A stretch of 64,000 nucleotides of DNA from positions 14,430,424 to 14,494,423 of the forward strand of contig OY783192.1 of assembly GCA_963678675.1 (NCBI GenBank). Reading direction: 5' to 3'. A program made the position numbers and the translations under genes. This document shows, one piece after another, positions 42,383 through 53,160 of this stretch. Every line of letters starts with the position of its first letter. The first letter of the stretch is position 1. This stretch comes from Xiphydria camelus. Its lineage: Eukaryota; Arthropoda; Insecta; Hymenoptera; Xiphydriidae. The notes below the pieces were generated by a model. The model was not told the origin of the DNA and searched no databases. It saw nothing but the letters and a program-made list of their open reading frames with translations.

Positions 42383-42735
42383 GATATATATGGGGGCAAT
42401 GGCTTTACCAGCAGAGGTCGGTAAGACTGCTGAATGAATGCTTAGTCCACAAGATGGCGTTGATCCGCGGTGAAAACGTCGAGTGCTTCGTTACCGACTT
42501 AGCGAACCGTTACCGAATATAGTACAAGCGATCTAACCTCACTTCCAGCAACAAGCAATAATATAAGTCGTTTTAAGAGAATTCAAGCGGCTAGTCCAGC
42601 ACTCAGATTAATTAGTCAACAGTTTGCAACTTAAGGCATGCAAATGAATCCGGAGCAGTAATGCCCGTGGGCAAAGATAGCGGTAATTTTCGTATTGGAG
42701 CAGAGAGAAAAACAGTACAACCAGTCTTACTTACG
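42383..42735 (-). promoter_or_regulatory. LINE B 5' UTR, presumed internal promoter region
   Basis: Lies between the ORF1 start and the GA tract. On the minus strand the 5' end has GTAAGTAAGACTGG close to the CT-rich border, similar to GTAAGTAGAATCGC at the 5' end of LINE E. LINEs use internal promoters, but no core element was identified by eye. Confidence 0.4.
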
Positions 42736-42770
42736 GAGCGAGGAGAGAGGGGGGGGGAGGGAGAGGGAGA
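42736..42770. repeat. GA/G-rich simple repeat between LINEs B and E
   Basis: GAGGAGAGAGGGGGGGGGAG-type sequence joins the 5' end of LINE B to the GATT tail of LINE E. Confidence 0.8.
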
Positions 42771-43617
42771 GATTGATTGATTGATTGATTGATTGATCTT
42801 TATTTTTATGATCCAGAGTTGGACCAAATTATTGTAGGCTGGACTTGCCAGTCTACAGTACAAGTAGAGAATATTTATAGAATTAGCATCAGTCAACAAA
42901 GAGAAATGTTTCATAGAAGTAGCATTAGTCAACAGAGAGAACGAAAATAGCAGCACAAGTGAAGAGCATCAAATTGCTAAACGGTATCTGACGTGCAGAG
43001 AGAACCAATCATATAAATCTCAGTGCGGTATTTAGACGGTATTAGATAGAATTAGACGGGAGGAACGAGCAGCACATAAACCAGGGAACAAGCAAATATA
43101 AGAGTATAGACAGTTTGGCTATGTGTCACTCGCCCGCGTCCATACCTCAAGATAAAACATTAATTTATTGGCAGAAGATTGGGCCTCTCACACACGTCCA
43201 GAGCAAGGACCAGTCGATAAATTATAAAAATATGTAGATGGTTCGTTGCGGTAGGAGTTTAGGCCCTCTAGATGTTTCCAGAAATCAAGGCAGGTTGATG
43301 CTCCGTGGCGCCCTCTCACGCTTGCATTTTTTCCAGTCACGTGGCGATCGACAGTCGATAAAGATGATCCGACTCAGGTGAACAGAGATAGGGAGCTAAG
43401 TGACGGAAATGGTGAATAACCTCAAAGTGCCCCGGTGGAGTGGAAAATTCATGATAATTGTCCACCCACACATTCCAGGATGAATTGTATTGGATGAGCA
43501 GTGTTATTGCACTTTGAGGCATGCAGTGACTAAAAGTAGAAAATGCCCGTAGGCCCATGCGGCAGTAATAAGCTCAGATAGATGGAGCGATGTGAACAAG
43601 CGTGCGATTCTACTTAC
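42771..43617 (-). mobile_element. LINE E, short copy with LINE-like ends
   Basis: The 3' end has a (GATT)n-type tail at 42771-42796 (six units) with a TTTATT block inside, as in LINEs B, D and F. The 5' end carries GTAAGTA and, further in, GGCCTACGGGCATT, resembling LINE B's 5' UTR (GCCCACGGGCATT). No RT or endonuclease coding is present, so it looks like an internally deleted, about 850-bp non-autonomous derivative. Confidence 0.5.
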
Positions 43618-43680
43618 AGGGAGGGAGGGAGGGAGGGAGGGAGGGGGGAGAGAGAGAGAGATAGGGGGAGGAGGGAGGGA
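43618..43680. repeat. (GGGA)n / GA microsatellite
   Basis: About seven GGGA units, then GA and GGAG units, joining the 5' end of LINE E to the 3' tail of LINE D. Confidence 0.9.
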
Positions 43681-45580
43681 GATTGATAAGCGTTATTTTT
43701 TTCCAATATTGAACAAAGTGTGGCAGCTTGGCTGCTGTACAAGCATACATTTTTAGAGTAGGTTAATAGTACTTATAAAGTAGAGTAAATTATATAAATT
43801 GTATAACGTGCAAAACTTAAAGATTAACAGGTTAAGCTAACAGCGCATGCGCACTATCGTAAAGGGTAATAAGCGTAATAGGAGTAGCAGAATCAGCTAT
43901 AGATGTTCAGCATTACAGCGTATAAATATAATGCACAAAAATAAAATAAAAATTGGGCAGGCTAATAATTAAATAAGGGTAAGGATAGAGTGCAAGCGTG
44001 GTTCAACGGATAATGGAAGGAATTTAGATAAAGCAACCTGCCGCTCTTTAGTTTGATTACTAGATTTAGCCGAGCAGTTTCATAATTGGGGTAATGAATA
44101 GTACAGTTGGGACAAGTCAAGATGCAATGCTGAGCGCGGAGGTCTCCTCCTCCAGTAGGTAGGACTTAAGGCGATGCTTAAAAATAGATTTAGATGGCGA
44201 AGACTTAACTGCCTCAGGGAGGTCATTCCAAAAAGACGGAGCCGAAACAGCGAACGAGTGTTTGTAAGTGTCTGTCCTGTAGCATGGGACTACTAGTAGT
44301 TGAGATTCCTGACTTTGAACCGTTCGTAGAGACGCTTGGATTAGCAGGAATTCTCTGAGGAAAATTGGCGTACTTTCGTTGATAGCTGAATAAGTTAGAC
44401 AAAATATGGCGTACTTCCTTGCGTTGACGATCGAGAGCCAGCCCAGTTTAAGCCGATGAGAAGTGATAGATGAGTCACGTGGTAGATTGAAAATATACTT
44501 TATTCCCTTATTGACTAGCCTCTGTAGCTTTAGATCATTAGTAACTCCGGCACTTAATAAGACAGCGGAGCAGTAATCAACATGGGGTAATACTAGAGCT
44601 GCCACCAGTTGTCTGCGTAAGTTGACATCAGTCTAGTCGCGGAGCTGCTGCAGTTTATAGATTACACCATTGACTTTAGATGTAATGCTCGCTACATGAT
44701 CTTGGAGAGTTAGCTTTGAATCGAGAATGACGCCAAGATGTCTGCCTGAGGAAACGAAAGGGATTCTGATATGGCCGCCACCCAGAGTTGGAAGATCATT
44801 CATAGAAATATTGCCGATTAAGCGCTTATTCCCCAATAAAATGGCTTTAGTTTTGCTCAAGTTTAGTCTGATTCGGTTCCGAGGTGCCCATCGTTCGATG
44901 GCCTCGATATCAGTGTTAAGTTGTTGGATACAATTTACCAAATCAGCGGGTGAACAAGTAGCATAGATCTGCAAGTCGTCGGAAAATAAGAGGCGCTTAG
45001 CGAACTTAATGGTCTCACCCACATAGTTGATAAATAGAAAAAACAGTAAAGGCCCCAGTACAGAGCCTTGAGGAACACCTGTATTAGTAGAGATCCAGCT
45101 AGTATTGGTGCTACTATCTATTTTGACCGCCTGCTGTCTGCCTTGGATATATGATGCCATCCATTCATTCGCTTCTGTTGAGAATCCAGTTTTTCGTAGT
45201 TTCCTTAGTAGAATATCATGAGGAACAGTATCGAACGCTTTAGAAAAATCGAAAAGGACAAGGATAGTCACTTGCCGTTGGCCCATGCCTAACCGAACAT
45301 CGTTAACACACGGATGCACGAGGTGTTCTGTCAGTCCATGCAACAGCATGGATTGCGTGGACTGACAGACCACCGTCGTGCATCCTAGTGTTAAGTAGCT
45401 TAACCAAGTCGGTCACCGTACTGTATCCAGTTCGAAAGCCGCATTGCCAGGGATCAAGAATAGAGTGCTCCTTGATGTACGTAGCAATCTAATTAAATAT
45501 TAAACGCTCTATTATCTTGCTCAAGGTTGGCAGCAGTGAGGTGGGACGATAATCGTAAGCAGTTTTAAGTGAGGTAACGT
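43681..45580 (-). mobile_element. LINE D, 5'-truncated
   Basis: The 3' end at 43681 (GATTGATAAGCG on the plus strand) has AATAACG inside; the 3' UTR extends to 44116. RT coding sequence runs 44117 to about 45580 in pieces. Truncated at the 5' side within the RT, after a DYRPTSLL block. Confidence 0.8.
44117..45580 (-). pseudogene. LINE D reverse transcriptase, mutated catalytic box
   Basis: From the 5' side: DYRPTSLLPTLSK, CGFRTGYSTVTDLVKL, LFDFSKAFDTVPH, GVPQGSVLGPLLFFLFIN and LLFSDDLQIY, where the usual YADD has become FSDD. Then LGVILDSKL, a stop-related break near 44610-44632, LPHVDYCSAVLL and FWNDLPEAVKS near the C-terminus. Around 45310-45400 a segment containing CTGTCAGTCCA is followed by its inverted copy, disrupting the frame just upstream of VTILVLFDF. 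Confidence 0.75.
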
Positions 45581-46182
45581 AGGGAGTGAAAGCACACGAG
45601 GCGGAGACGTCTTGCCTATGTGTGCGTCTGTGTACGTTCACCCTACTTTACTCTGCGCAAGGTTTGCTTGCGCACCTTCCGGCATGTCGTAAGAAGCGGC
45701 TTGAGGCGAGACCTCGTGTCAAGTATTGTTTTTTTAATGTTATTTTTAAACGTGCTAACCAATGATTAATCAATCCTCATGCTTTCATTAATGAGGGTAA
45801 ATACTGCTTCACACACCGATACAGTGAGCGTGGAGTAATAAGTGAAGAAGCTAGCAGTCGGTGAAAGGGGACCACCGAGTCGTGGCGGAGAGAGCCGATG
45901 CGTCCCGAGTAAGCGTAACTACGCGTCCGTCGAAAGAACACGTGCGCCAGTGCGCATTTGTATCTATGACTGTGATTCTAATAAACGGTACGAACCGTTG
46001 TGTCGAATTCCGTTTATCGCGAGATGGAACAGCGACCGATGGCAGAGTTAAGAGAGAGTAAATTAAATGCGCTTTTTGAATTAGACAAGTTAGAGTCAAG
46101 TGGTCTAAAAACGAGACTAGAAATAGGTTGGGTAAAAACGAGACACTCGTACGAATCATACTAAAATACATTTAGTTTGAGT
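45581..46182. other. Unclassified, partial MITE arm inside
   Basis: 45718-45800 matches one arm of the element at 51440-51668 (GTTATTTTTAAACGTGCTAACC and CCTCATGCTTTCATTAATGA). 45840-46060 has several overlapping open frames, none recognisable. TAAAAACGAGAC occurs twice near 46106 and 46133. Confidence 0.4.
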
Positions 46183-46722
46183 TTAACCCTTTCGGTCACG
46201 GCGTCCTCAAATGAGGGCATATATTAGGTATTATTACTATATATTAGATTTCTCGCATTTTAAACCACTTCCACACCTTGTCCCCATTTCGTCACAGGCC
46301 GTACTTCGCATTGTGGCACATATCGTCATCTATGTTGGCGTAACGCAATTGTTTGTAATTACAAACAATTCTCAACCAGGTTTCCCGGTATGTACTCTAC
46401 AGTACAGGAATTGCATCATTGCTAAATAACCTATGTTATGACAGTTTGACAAACAAAATTTGTTTCATACATAAAAAACTATAAGTAGCTTAACAAAATA
46501 CAGCTTTCTTGATATGCAGATTTTTAGATTTCACCCTTATTTATCTAACATCGCAACCGTTTGTTCATACTGTCCTCATTTGGGGAAGTGTTATAGCCCC
46601 GGCCAGAGGGGTGCGGGGGTTATCTTCTATGCATGAAAAATCATAAAATAAATCAAACAATGACTTTGCAAAATCTCAATGGATTTAAAAATGAAATAAA
46701 AATTCGTGACCGAAAGGGTTAA
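46183..46722. mobile_element. piggyBac-type MITE, 540 bp
   Basis: TTAACCCTTTCGGTCACGG at the left and, in reverse complement, TTAACCCTTTCGGTCACGAA at the right. Inner CCTCAAATGAGGGC (46203) and CCTCATTTGGGG (46573) motifs look like subterminal repeats. TTAA on both sides. It sits at the 3' side of LINE C. Confidence 0.8.
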
Positions 46723-47088
46723 AAATACTAAGTCCTATAAATACTAAATACTAAGTTATACTAATTACTAAATACTAAAAAAGAAAAATGCTAATAATAG
46801 TTGAGCATGAGATAAAATTCAATTTAAGCACGAGCATGTGAGGTAAAACAGATAATAATGATAATGTATATTGAGATTATGTGTAAACAGGAGTAAGCTT
46901 AAGCGCGTATATAAAATAATGCTAGCGTGATTATGTTTGCCGCGGGCAGTGAATTTAGTCAAGTAGAGTTATCCAGGTTGAATAGCCATTGTTTGGTTCT
47001 TGCTTTAAAAGCGCCGGGTGTGGAGACTTCAATAATGTCCGCCGGTAAGGTGTTTCATAAATATGGAGCACATACCGCGAAGGACAAC

Positions 47089-48059
47089 TTAACCCTTAAC
47101 TAACGTGGTGACATTTTGGAACACAAACTACGCTGTGGGGTCCTTGGGACTCCTATTTATTGACAGCAGATAATGACATTCAGTGATACATTTAAACTTT
47201 TTTGTTATTTCAAGGTGAAAAAGGCATTACATGAGAGACACTAATGAAAAAAATGCACGTATATTTTCATTATGAACTTTATTTTAATATATAAGAAAAA
47301 GAGATTACGAAAATGAACATTTGTTTCTAAATGCGTATACAACTTCATGTGAATATACTTTTTAAACGAATCAACTGTTGTGGCCATTTGTTAGCAGCAT
47401 GTGCTCGCAAAAAAATATTTGGTAGACCAAAAGTTATTTGTACAAGAAACTGCAAGTGTTGTTTACCATGATTTTTTTTCATTTATTCCGTTTCATCGAT
47501 ATCAACGAGACAATTTTGGCAGATCTTCTTGCTGCATTGCAAGCAGATTAGCTTCTTGCATTTTATATTATACATAAGTGAGAGGTCTTCCTCCGTAATT
47601 CTGGGTTATAACGCGAGGTATTTCCTTGCTTTTCTAGGTAGAACTTCTGGCTCTTCGTCGTTCGTCGGTTCGGCTACAATTCCTAGTATTCTTTGGATAC
47701 TTTCTCGTAAATATCTTGGTAGAATGTAGCCGAAGGTTGGCGATTCTTTCGTTGAGAAGAGGAACATATAATTGTTTAGCCAGCATTTTAAAAAATGACC
47801 CAACCGCGCTATTTTCTTACGTGTTACCATTTCTCAAAAAAGTCTCGAAAACTACGTTGTTGGGTCCCAGGGACTCCGTCGTGCTCTGTTCGCAGGCCAA
47901 TTAATGACAAACAATTTCATCGCTCTAGTATGCTGTTGGTGGGGATATAGTAGAAAGGTACTGAAGAGCGCGCAGCGGTAAGATGAAAAACACAAGAAAA
48001 ATTAATGTTCATACAGTGCTGAGAGTCCATGGGACTCCACAACGTCGGTTAAGGGTTAA
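47089..48059. mobile_element. piggyBac relic inserted in LINE C
   Basis: TIRs TTAACCCTTAACTAACGTGG and, in reverse complement, TTAACCCTTAACCGACGTTG, both bounded by TTAA. LINE C coding sequence resumes on both sides (AVCAPYL and the DLKL-type C-terminus), confirming the insertion. It keeps the 3' part of a transposase gene on the minus strand. Confidence 0.85.
47483..47830 (-). pseudogene. piggyBac transposase C-terminal fragment
   Basis: RYLRESIQRILGIVAEP and LPRKARKYLAL, then an in-frame TAA at about 47600, then a continuing frame with RITEEDLSLMYNIKCKK and CLQCSKKICQNCLVD, ending at TAA 47483-47485. The closing cysteine pairs match the piggyBac zinc-binding domain. The catalytic domain is deleted. 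Confidence 0.75.
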
Positions 48060-50802
48060 AGGCCTCAGTTCTACGCATGGGTATGGTGAGGGAGCGATGA
48101 TGTCCAGTCCGACTTGAGGATCTATGTGAGCTGTATGATAGTAGTCAGTGGGGAACAATGGCCGATTAGTGGTGATAGTGTTATAAGTAAGTGTGGCGAG
48201 AAACAATTTCCTTCGAGACTCGATAGTAAGCCAACCAAGTTCACGGTGGTATTGACTAATGTGGGTATCGCGCGGTAACCCAAAGATATAGTGAATCCCT
48301 TTATTAACTAGTCTTTGGAGCTTGAGATTGGGAACAGTTCCAGCACCATTTAGAGCAACCATACAGTAGTCTAAGTGAGGTAAAATTAAAGCGCTATCTG
48401 ACCAAGATTTCCAGAAGGCTAAAGTTGGTGTAAGGTCGGAGTCGATGCAGTTGATAGTAGGATCGATTGATTTTTGCAGTGACAACGCGGACATGCTCTT
48501 TAAAGTTGAGTTTGGAGTCAATAATCAATCCGAGACTCCTCACCGAGATGACGAGCGGGATATTAATACCATTGGATCCAAGTGGTGGAAGACTGTCAGA
48601 GTTAATGGAGTTGATGTAGCGCTCATTTCCAAGGATGATCGCTTTAGTCTTGCCAAGATTTAGTTTGAGAAGGTTATTGTGAGCCCAGCGGTCAATACGG
48701 AGTATATCTTCGTTGAGTTTGGCTATACAGGAGTTTAGTTCATGAGGAGGACAATTCAAATAGATTTGCAGATCGTCGGCGTATAGCAGGCGCTTGGCCT
48801 TTTTGATGCTGCTCCTTATGTCGTTAATAAATAACGAGAACAAGAGCGGCCCCAGCACTGAACCTTGAGGGATTCCAGCATCAGTATGCTGCCAACTAGT
48901 GAGAGCGCTATCAGATATTTTGATGGCTTGAGATCTGCCCTGGAGATAAGACATCAACCACTCAATAGTCCGATGAGCAAAGCCCACTCGTTGGAGTTTG
49001 AGGGCCAGTATGCTGTGTGATACAATGTCGAAGGCCTTTGCAAAATCGAACAGCACTAAAACAGTGACCTGACGACGTTCCATATTATGCCTAATATCAT
49101 TTATAAGTTTTACAAGAGCTGACTGAGTGCTGTGCCCTGACCGAAAAGCACATTGGTATGGATCGAGGAGTGTGTTTTGGTTCAAGTAGGTGAATACTTG
49201 GTTGTAGATAACCTTTTCAAATATCTTGCTAAGTGTGGGTAGTAGAGAGATAGGGCGGTAGTCGTTCACGGTGAAGGGCACAGGAATTTTATTGATAGGC
49301 ATTATAACCACTTTTTTTCCAGGCGGAGGGGAAACAACAGTCGCGTATTGGTTTATGAAATATCGCCAAGCAAACGACGGTGAAGATATGACGTAGACTG
49401 CGTATTAGTTTGAGGTTTATCCCGTCAGCGCCCTGAGCATTGGAATGAGAACAGTCTATAGCCTTTTCAATTTCGAGTTCACAGACAGAAGTTAATTCCA
49501 GTGGCGGATGCTTTAGAGGTATAGTTGGTAGGTCAAGTGTAGCGGTTTCTGCATTAGGTTCGGTTGTAATTGTTGATATTTCGGCAAAGGAAAGATTCAA
49601 TGTTTCTGCCGGGACTGCAAGGGGAGGAGTGCTCGCAGACTTAATGAGCCCGAGTTTACGTAGTTCTTGCCATGCACCAGTCATGGAGAGACCCTGGAGG
49701 CGTGCTTTGTAGTAGTTTATCCTGGCATCAGCTAGTTCAGTGAGCCATTGCTTGCGTTTTAGCCCGTATTCAACCAAATCCTTTTTTTTCTGTTTCTTCT
49801 CCAGCGCCTGTAGACAGTTCGGATGACTTTTTCGGCATTTTTCAGCTCAAGTGTCACCCATTGAGCTTGAGAGGTAGAGTTAACTCTAGTTTTAGTGATG
49901 GGCACGACACGATCGATTACGGGCAAAAATCGTTGGTAGAAGTTATCAAGTGCAGCATCTGTAGAGGGCCCCCGATCCACCATCAATGTCCAGTCGATGG
50001 AATTAAGTTCTTCTTCAGCCTCCTGAATGTGATTTAGTTTACGAGTAGAGATGAACTTAGCCTCAGGAAGAAGTCGGTGAGTCTCAATCGCAACGTAGAT
50101 TAGATGTTGACCTGCTCCCAATGGCACATCAGATTTTCCGTATAATAAGCCCTTATCGGATTCGTCGACAAGATAAAGATCTAGCCAAGTTGAGGAGGTT
50201 TCCGTGACATACGTAAAACCATGATTGACCAGAGTGAGCGAGTTGTCTCGCAACAGTGATCTGATATATTGTGCATCGAAGTTGTTGGGCAGCTGATCGG
50301 CATTGAAGTCCCCTAGGATTATTTTGTGGCTGTATCCCTCCATAGCATCGGCGATAATGAGTGCAAGGTCTCGTGGGAAGGTGAATGGTGCATGGGGCGG
50401 ACGGTAGACAACTGCTGCGAACACAGATTCCATGTGTGTTCCGCTGACTTCACAGCATAGATACGCAGGAGTACCGGGTTTGCCTGTCCATGTCGCGTCG
50501 GACATGGAGATGACCTTGACCGACAGTGACTCGTGGATGTAAAGTCCGACTCCACCTCCATTAACATTTCTATCATGGCGTATAAGATTGAACCCAGAGA
50601 GGGCCACGGTAGAGGACGGGATTTTTTCAGCAAGCCAGGTTTCCGCGACAGCAATCAGCTGGTACTGGGGGTTGTTTTCGAGATGGTACTTCAGTATATC
50701 AAAATGCGAACGGAGAGAGTTGACGTTAAGGCAACAGGCTCGAAAACTGTCTTGGTTTTTGTTATTAGGATGATGCTGCGATGCGTGGACTGGTTTAGTA
50801 AG

Positions 50803-51246
50803 TCAGATGGGCTGAGAGGAGTAGAGGCTCATTAATTTTGGCAAATCGTATTTTGATGAGATCGTGTGGATGAGTCCTCCGTCAGATTTTTTGATTAGTA
50901 TTGCTCCAGAAGTGCACCATATATATTTAAACCCAGCCGCCTTAAGAGTGGTCTTAGCTTCGGCAAGTAAGCGATAAGTATGTCCAGGCATCATCTCGTT
51001 GAGGTTTACTGTAGAACTCACGGAGCGCATAGATGAATTGAGGGTGACACCTTGACTGGTCATATATTCATTAAGTTGGGAAAGTTTGAGTGCTCCAAAT
51101 TTCCGTTTAGCAGTGATAATTCTTTTCACTAGAAGATTATCTTTGCAAACAACAGTGAATGGAATTTGTGATGGCACAGTAGCCTCCACCTGGTCTAGTG
51201 CGTTGGTTGCCTGAAGCATTTGAGGCTTCCAGAGTGAATGGATCAA
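50803..51246 (-). pseudogene. LINE C ORF1, C-terminal part
   Basis: Partial copy of the FP25K-like ORF1: IITAKRKFGALK, VNLNEMMPGHTYRLLAEAK and GGLIHTISSKYDLPKLMSLY, then TGA at 50805-50803. It is truncated upstream at about 51250. The frame continues past the TGA straight into ORF2. Confidence 0.7.
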
Positions 51247-51439
51247 TCAATAAATTTGATTTTTCTTCGCTATCAGCAATTAAAGTCGTGGCAGAAAAAT
51301 AAGTGATACAATGTTATTGGATTACAATAATGGAGTAACTACTTTATTATTATTTTTTCTTTATCGATATAAGTTTTTCCTCTTTCATATTATACTATCA
51401 CAAGTTTCAATTTATATACCGACCTGTCAAACGTGAAGT

Positions 51440-51668
51440 GTACATGTACACCCAGGGACACGGCATCTGTCGCTGGTAACTTTTTTTAAACGTTATTTTT
51501 AAACGTACTATAACCAATGAATAATTAATTCTCATGCGCTCATTAGCTACGGTAGCGTCTACTCTCGTTAATGAAAGCATGAGGATTATTAATTATTGGT
51601 TAGTACGTTTAAAAATAACGTTTAAAAAAAGTCACCAGCGACAGATACCGTGTCCCCGGGTGTATGTA
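51440..51668. mobile_element. 229-bp palindromic MITE
   Basis: Arms of about 90 bp: ACACCCAGGGACACGGCATC at the left, its near mirror at 51642-51668, and AACGTTATTTTTAAACGTAC in both. A related arm occurs at 45718-45800. The element starts next to TGTACATGTACA. Confidence 0.75.
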
Positions 51669-52377
51669 CCTCTCTTCTATTTCATTTCTTCTTTGCCTCT
51701 TTGATGTAACGATGGAAATTACAAAATATCATCATTTACACCCCGCAAAGCACTTTTTTGCAAGCAACTTTTCTGTAACATTCCTGCGATATTTTACAAT
51801 ATTCGTGAACATTACCGTATGTTAGAACCATTCATTTACTCATAATATATATTATATTTCTCGATAAATTCGCGAATGTTGCAAAACAGCATAGAAGCAT
51901 TTCAGAATCATTACGTTGAAAGATCTCCTCGATAAGGTACAGCTCGATAAGATTGTACTTGTTAGGGCTGTATTATATAGGGTTTTTATATCCCAGAAGA
52001 ATATAGGTGCAGCAAAATATCGATGCTCTCTGTGCTGGAAATCAAGAGACACGGTAGTATCTCGCAGCATGTTCGTTCAAGTAGTTCCGCGCTCAGACAC
52101 GACAGCGCTGATGTCGCGAGCGCACCCGTGTCTCTTTACACCACAAATGCTGCCCCCTGCACCCCTCAATTTTTACATCGAATTTTCTCAATAAATATAC
52201 GGTTATAACCAAAACTATGCTTAGTTACGCCATATAAATCGACTATTCTCTATCGATAGAGACCAGAGTAAATGTTGTAAGTTACATGTTAACAGAGATT
52301 TTTCCTTAGCAACGCGAAGCCACGCCCCTTGCGCCTAAAAGTCGAGAATCCGATTTCTCGGGCGATATACCGTATGT
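51669..52377. other. Non-coding, nothing recognised
   Basis: AT-rich on the left, mixed on the right. Frames around 51916-52208 are short and without motif. Confidence 0.4.
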
Positions 52378-52660
52378 TCAATGGCTAGTCGAGCAGGTGC
52401 AGCGACCTGAATTTTTCTGAAATTTGACTTTGGCAGTGTTTTAGTTAGAGTTGGCTTTGGAAGATGGCGCTACATACGAGCGAAATATTTGAAATGGTAA
52501 AAGCGGGAGGTAGATAAATGCGGGAGAAGTGAAGGGTAACCTCAAAATTGTGAATGTTGGAATAATGGTGAGTAATTGTTTGAAACGATAAGATATAATA
52601 ATTCGGGTTTCTTTTCGATGTTCAACCAAATAACACGACTGATATTTAATTGCAGAGAGA
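52378..52660 (+). mobile_element. Solo end of the CCGYATGTC family with spliced leader
   Basis: TACCGTATGTTCAATGGCTA begins a stretch collinear with 12406-12650 (GACCTGAAT, GACTTYGGCAGT, TAGAGTKGGCTT) and, further on, with 12780-12900. In this copy GG/GTGAGTAATTG at about 52568 and TTTAATTGCAG/AG at about 52655 look like a functional intron. The reverse end was not found within the window. Confidence 0.5.
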
Positions 52661-53160
52661 AACTGATGCGACTGGCAGTCGTGGAGGAAGGGGCTACCGT
52701 CAACGTGGTCCTCGCCAGAGTGGTCGAGCTCTGCCTCGTCGACGAAAGGTGCAATTGAAATGAAATTAAAGTCTGAGTCAAGGTGAAAATTGGAAGACAT
52801 AGAAAGAAAACGCGGCAGAGTCACCGACAGAAGGAGTGAGTCAAGTGCGAAAGAAAAGTGCAGTGACGCCGAAAAACCATGTGGAAGACAGTGACGAACA
52901 GCAGCAGCAGCTGGTCGACACTGCTCAACTCCGCACCAGCTCCTGAATGATATCTCGCCGATCGCGATACGCGGCCGCTCCGATGGACAACGATTCCAGA
53001 CATTCGAGTCGTAGTAGCAGCAAGGACAGCAGCAGCAGCAGCAGCGTCAACGGCAGGGGCACTCTTTTAAAGCGAAGGCAGTCCAAGACCGACTCGAATA
53101 GCTGTAAGAGAAAGACGCATCGGCGGAAACATGAAATATCGAAGCAAGACTTGCAATGAG
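52661..53160 (+). CDS. Ser/Arg- and Gln-rich coding-like stretch
   Basis: After the acceptor at about 52655 several short frames have protein-like codon use: ATGCGACTGGCAGTCGTGG onward, then HVEDSDEQQQQLVDT ending at a TGA near 52948, and a 70-codon frame, 52947-53159, with NDSRHSSRSSSKDSSSSSS and KRRQSKTDSNSCKRKTHRRKH. The Ser/Arg/Lys-rich composition and CAG/AGC runs suggest disordered nuclear-protein sequence, but I cannot join the frames into one protein. It may be a captured host exon, a pseudogene, or low-complexity sequence. Confidence 0.3.

Larger units (their letters stand above)
35147..42735 (-). mobile_element. LINE B, near full-length CR1/Jockey-like element
   Basis: On the minus strand it runs 5' UTR (42383 to about 42735), ORF1 (42382-41346), one TGA, ORF2 (41345-35952, interrupted), 3' UTR (35951-35164), and a tail of ATCA units at 35147-35163 with AATAAA just inside. 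The 3' UTR has an internal direct repeat (35270-35345 and 35520-35600). ORF2 was cut by a 2537-bp DNA transposon (38160-40696). Without it, ORF2 is open over 950 codons, so the LINE was probably intact in ORF2 when hit. The RT signature suggests a CR1/Jockey-group clade; the clade is not resolved. Confidence 0.85.
46957..50802 (-). pseudogene. LINE C ORF2: endonuclease and RT
   Basis: Open from just after the ORF1 TGA: CCLNVNSLRSH, IAVAETWLAEK, GVGLYIHESL, FAAVVYRPP and ILGDFNADQLP (endonuclease). A frameshift at an 8-T run (about 49783), then the linker and SNAQGADGINLK, a frameshift at a 7-T run (about 49313), then RT with NDYRPISLLPTLSK, CAFRSGHSTQSAL, FDFAKAFDIVSH, GIPQGSVLGPLLFSLFINDI and LLYADDLQIY (catalytic Asp pair intact). 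A third shift near 48440 precedes LPHLDYCMVALNG and YIFGLPRD. After the piggyBac insertion, the C-terminus NTLPADIIEVSTPG ends at about 46957. Confidence 0.8.
46723..51250 (-). mobile_element. LINE C, large copy of the LINE B family
   Basis: On the minus strand: partial ORF1 (51246-50803), TGA, ORF2 (50802 to about 46957, interrupted), 3' UTR to about 46723 where a piggyBac MITE adjoins. The original 3' tail is not seen. A second piggyBac element (47089-48059) is inserted in the C-terminal coding region. Two of the ORF2 frameshifts lie in T-runs (about 49313 and 49783), so some could be sequencing errors. Confidence 0.8.
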
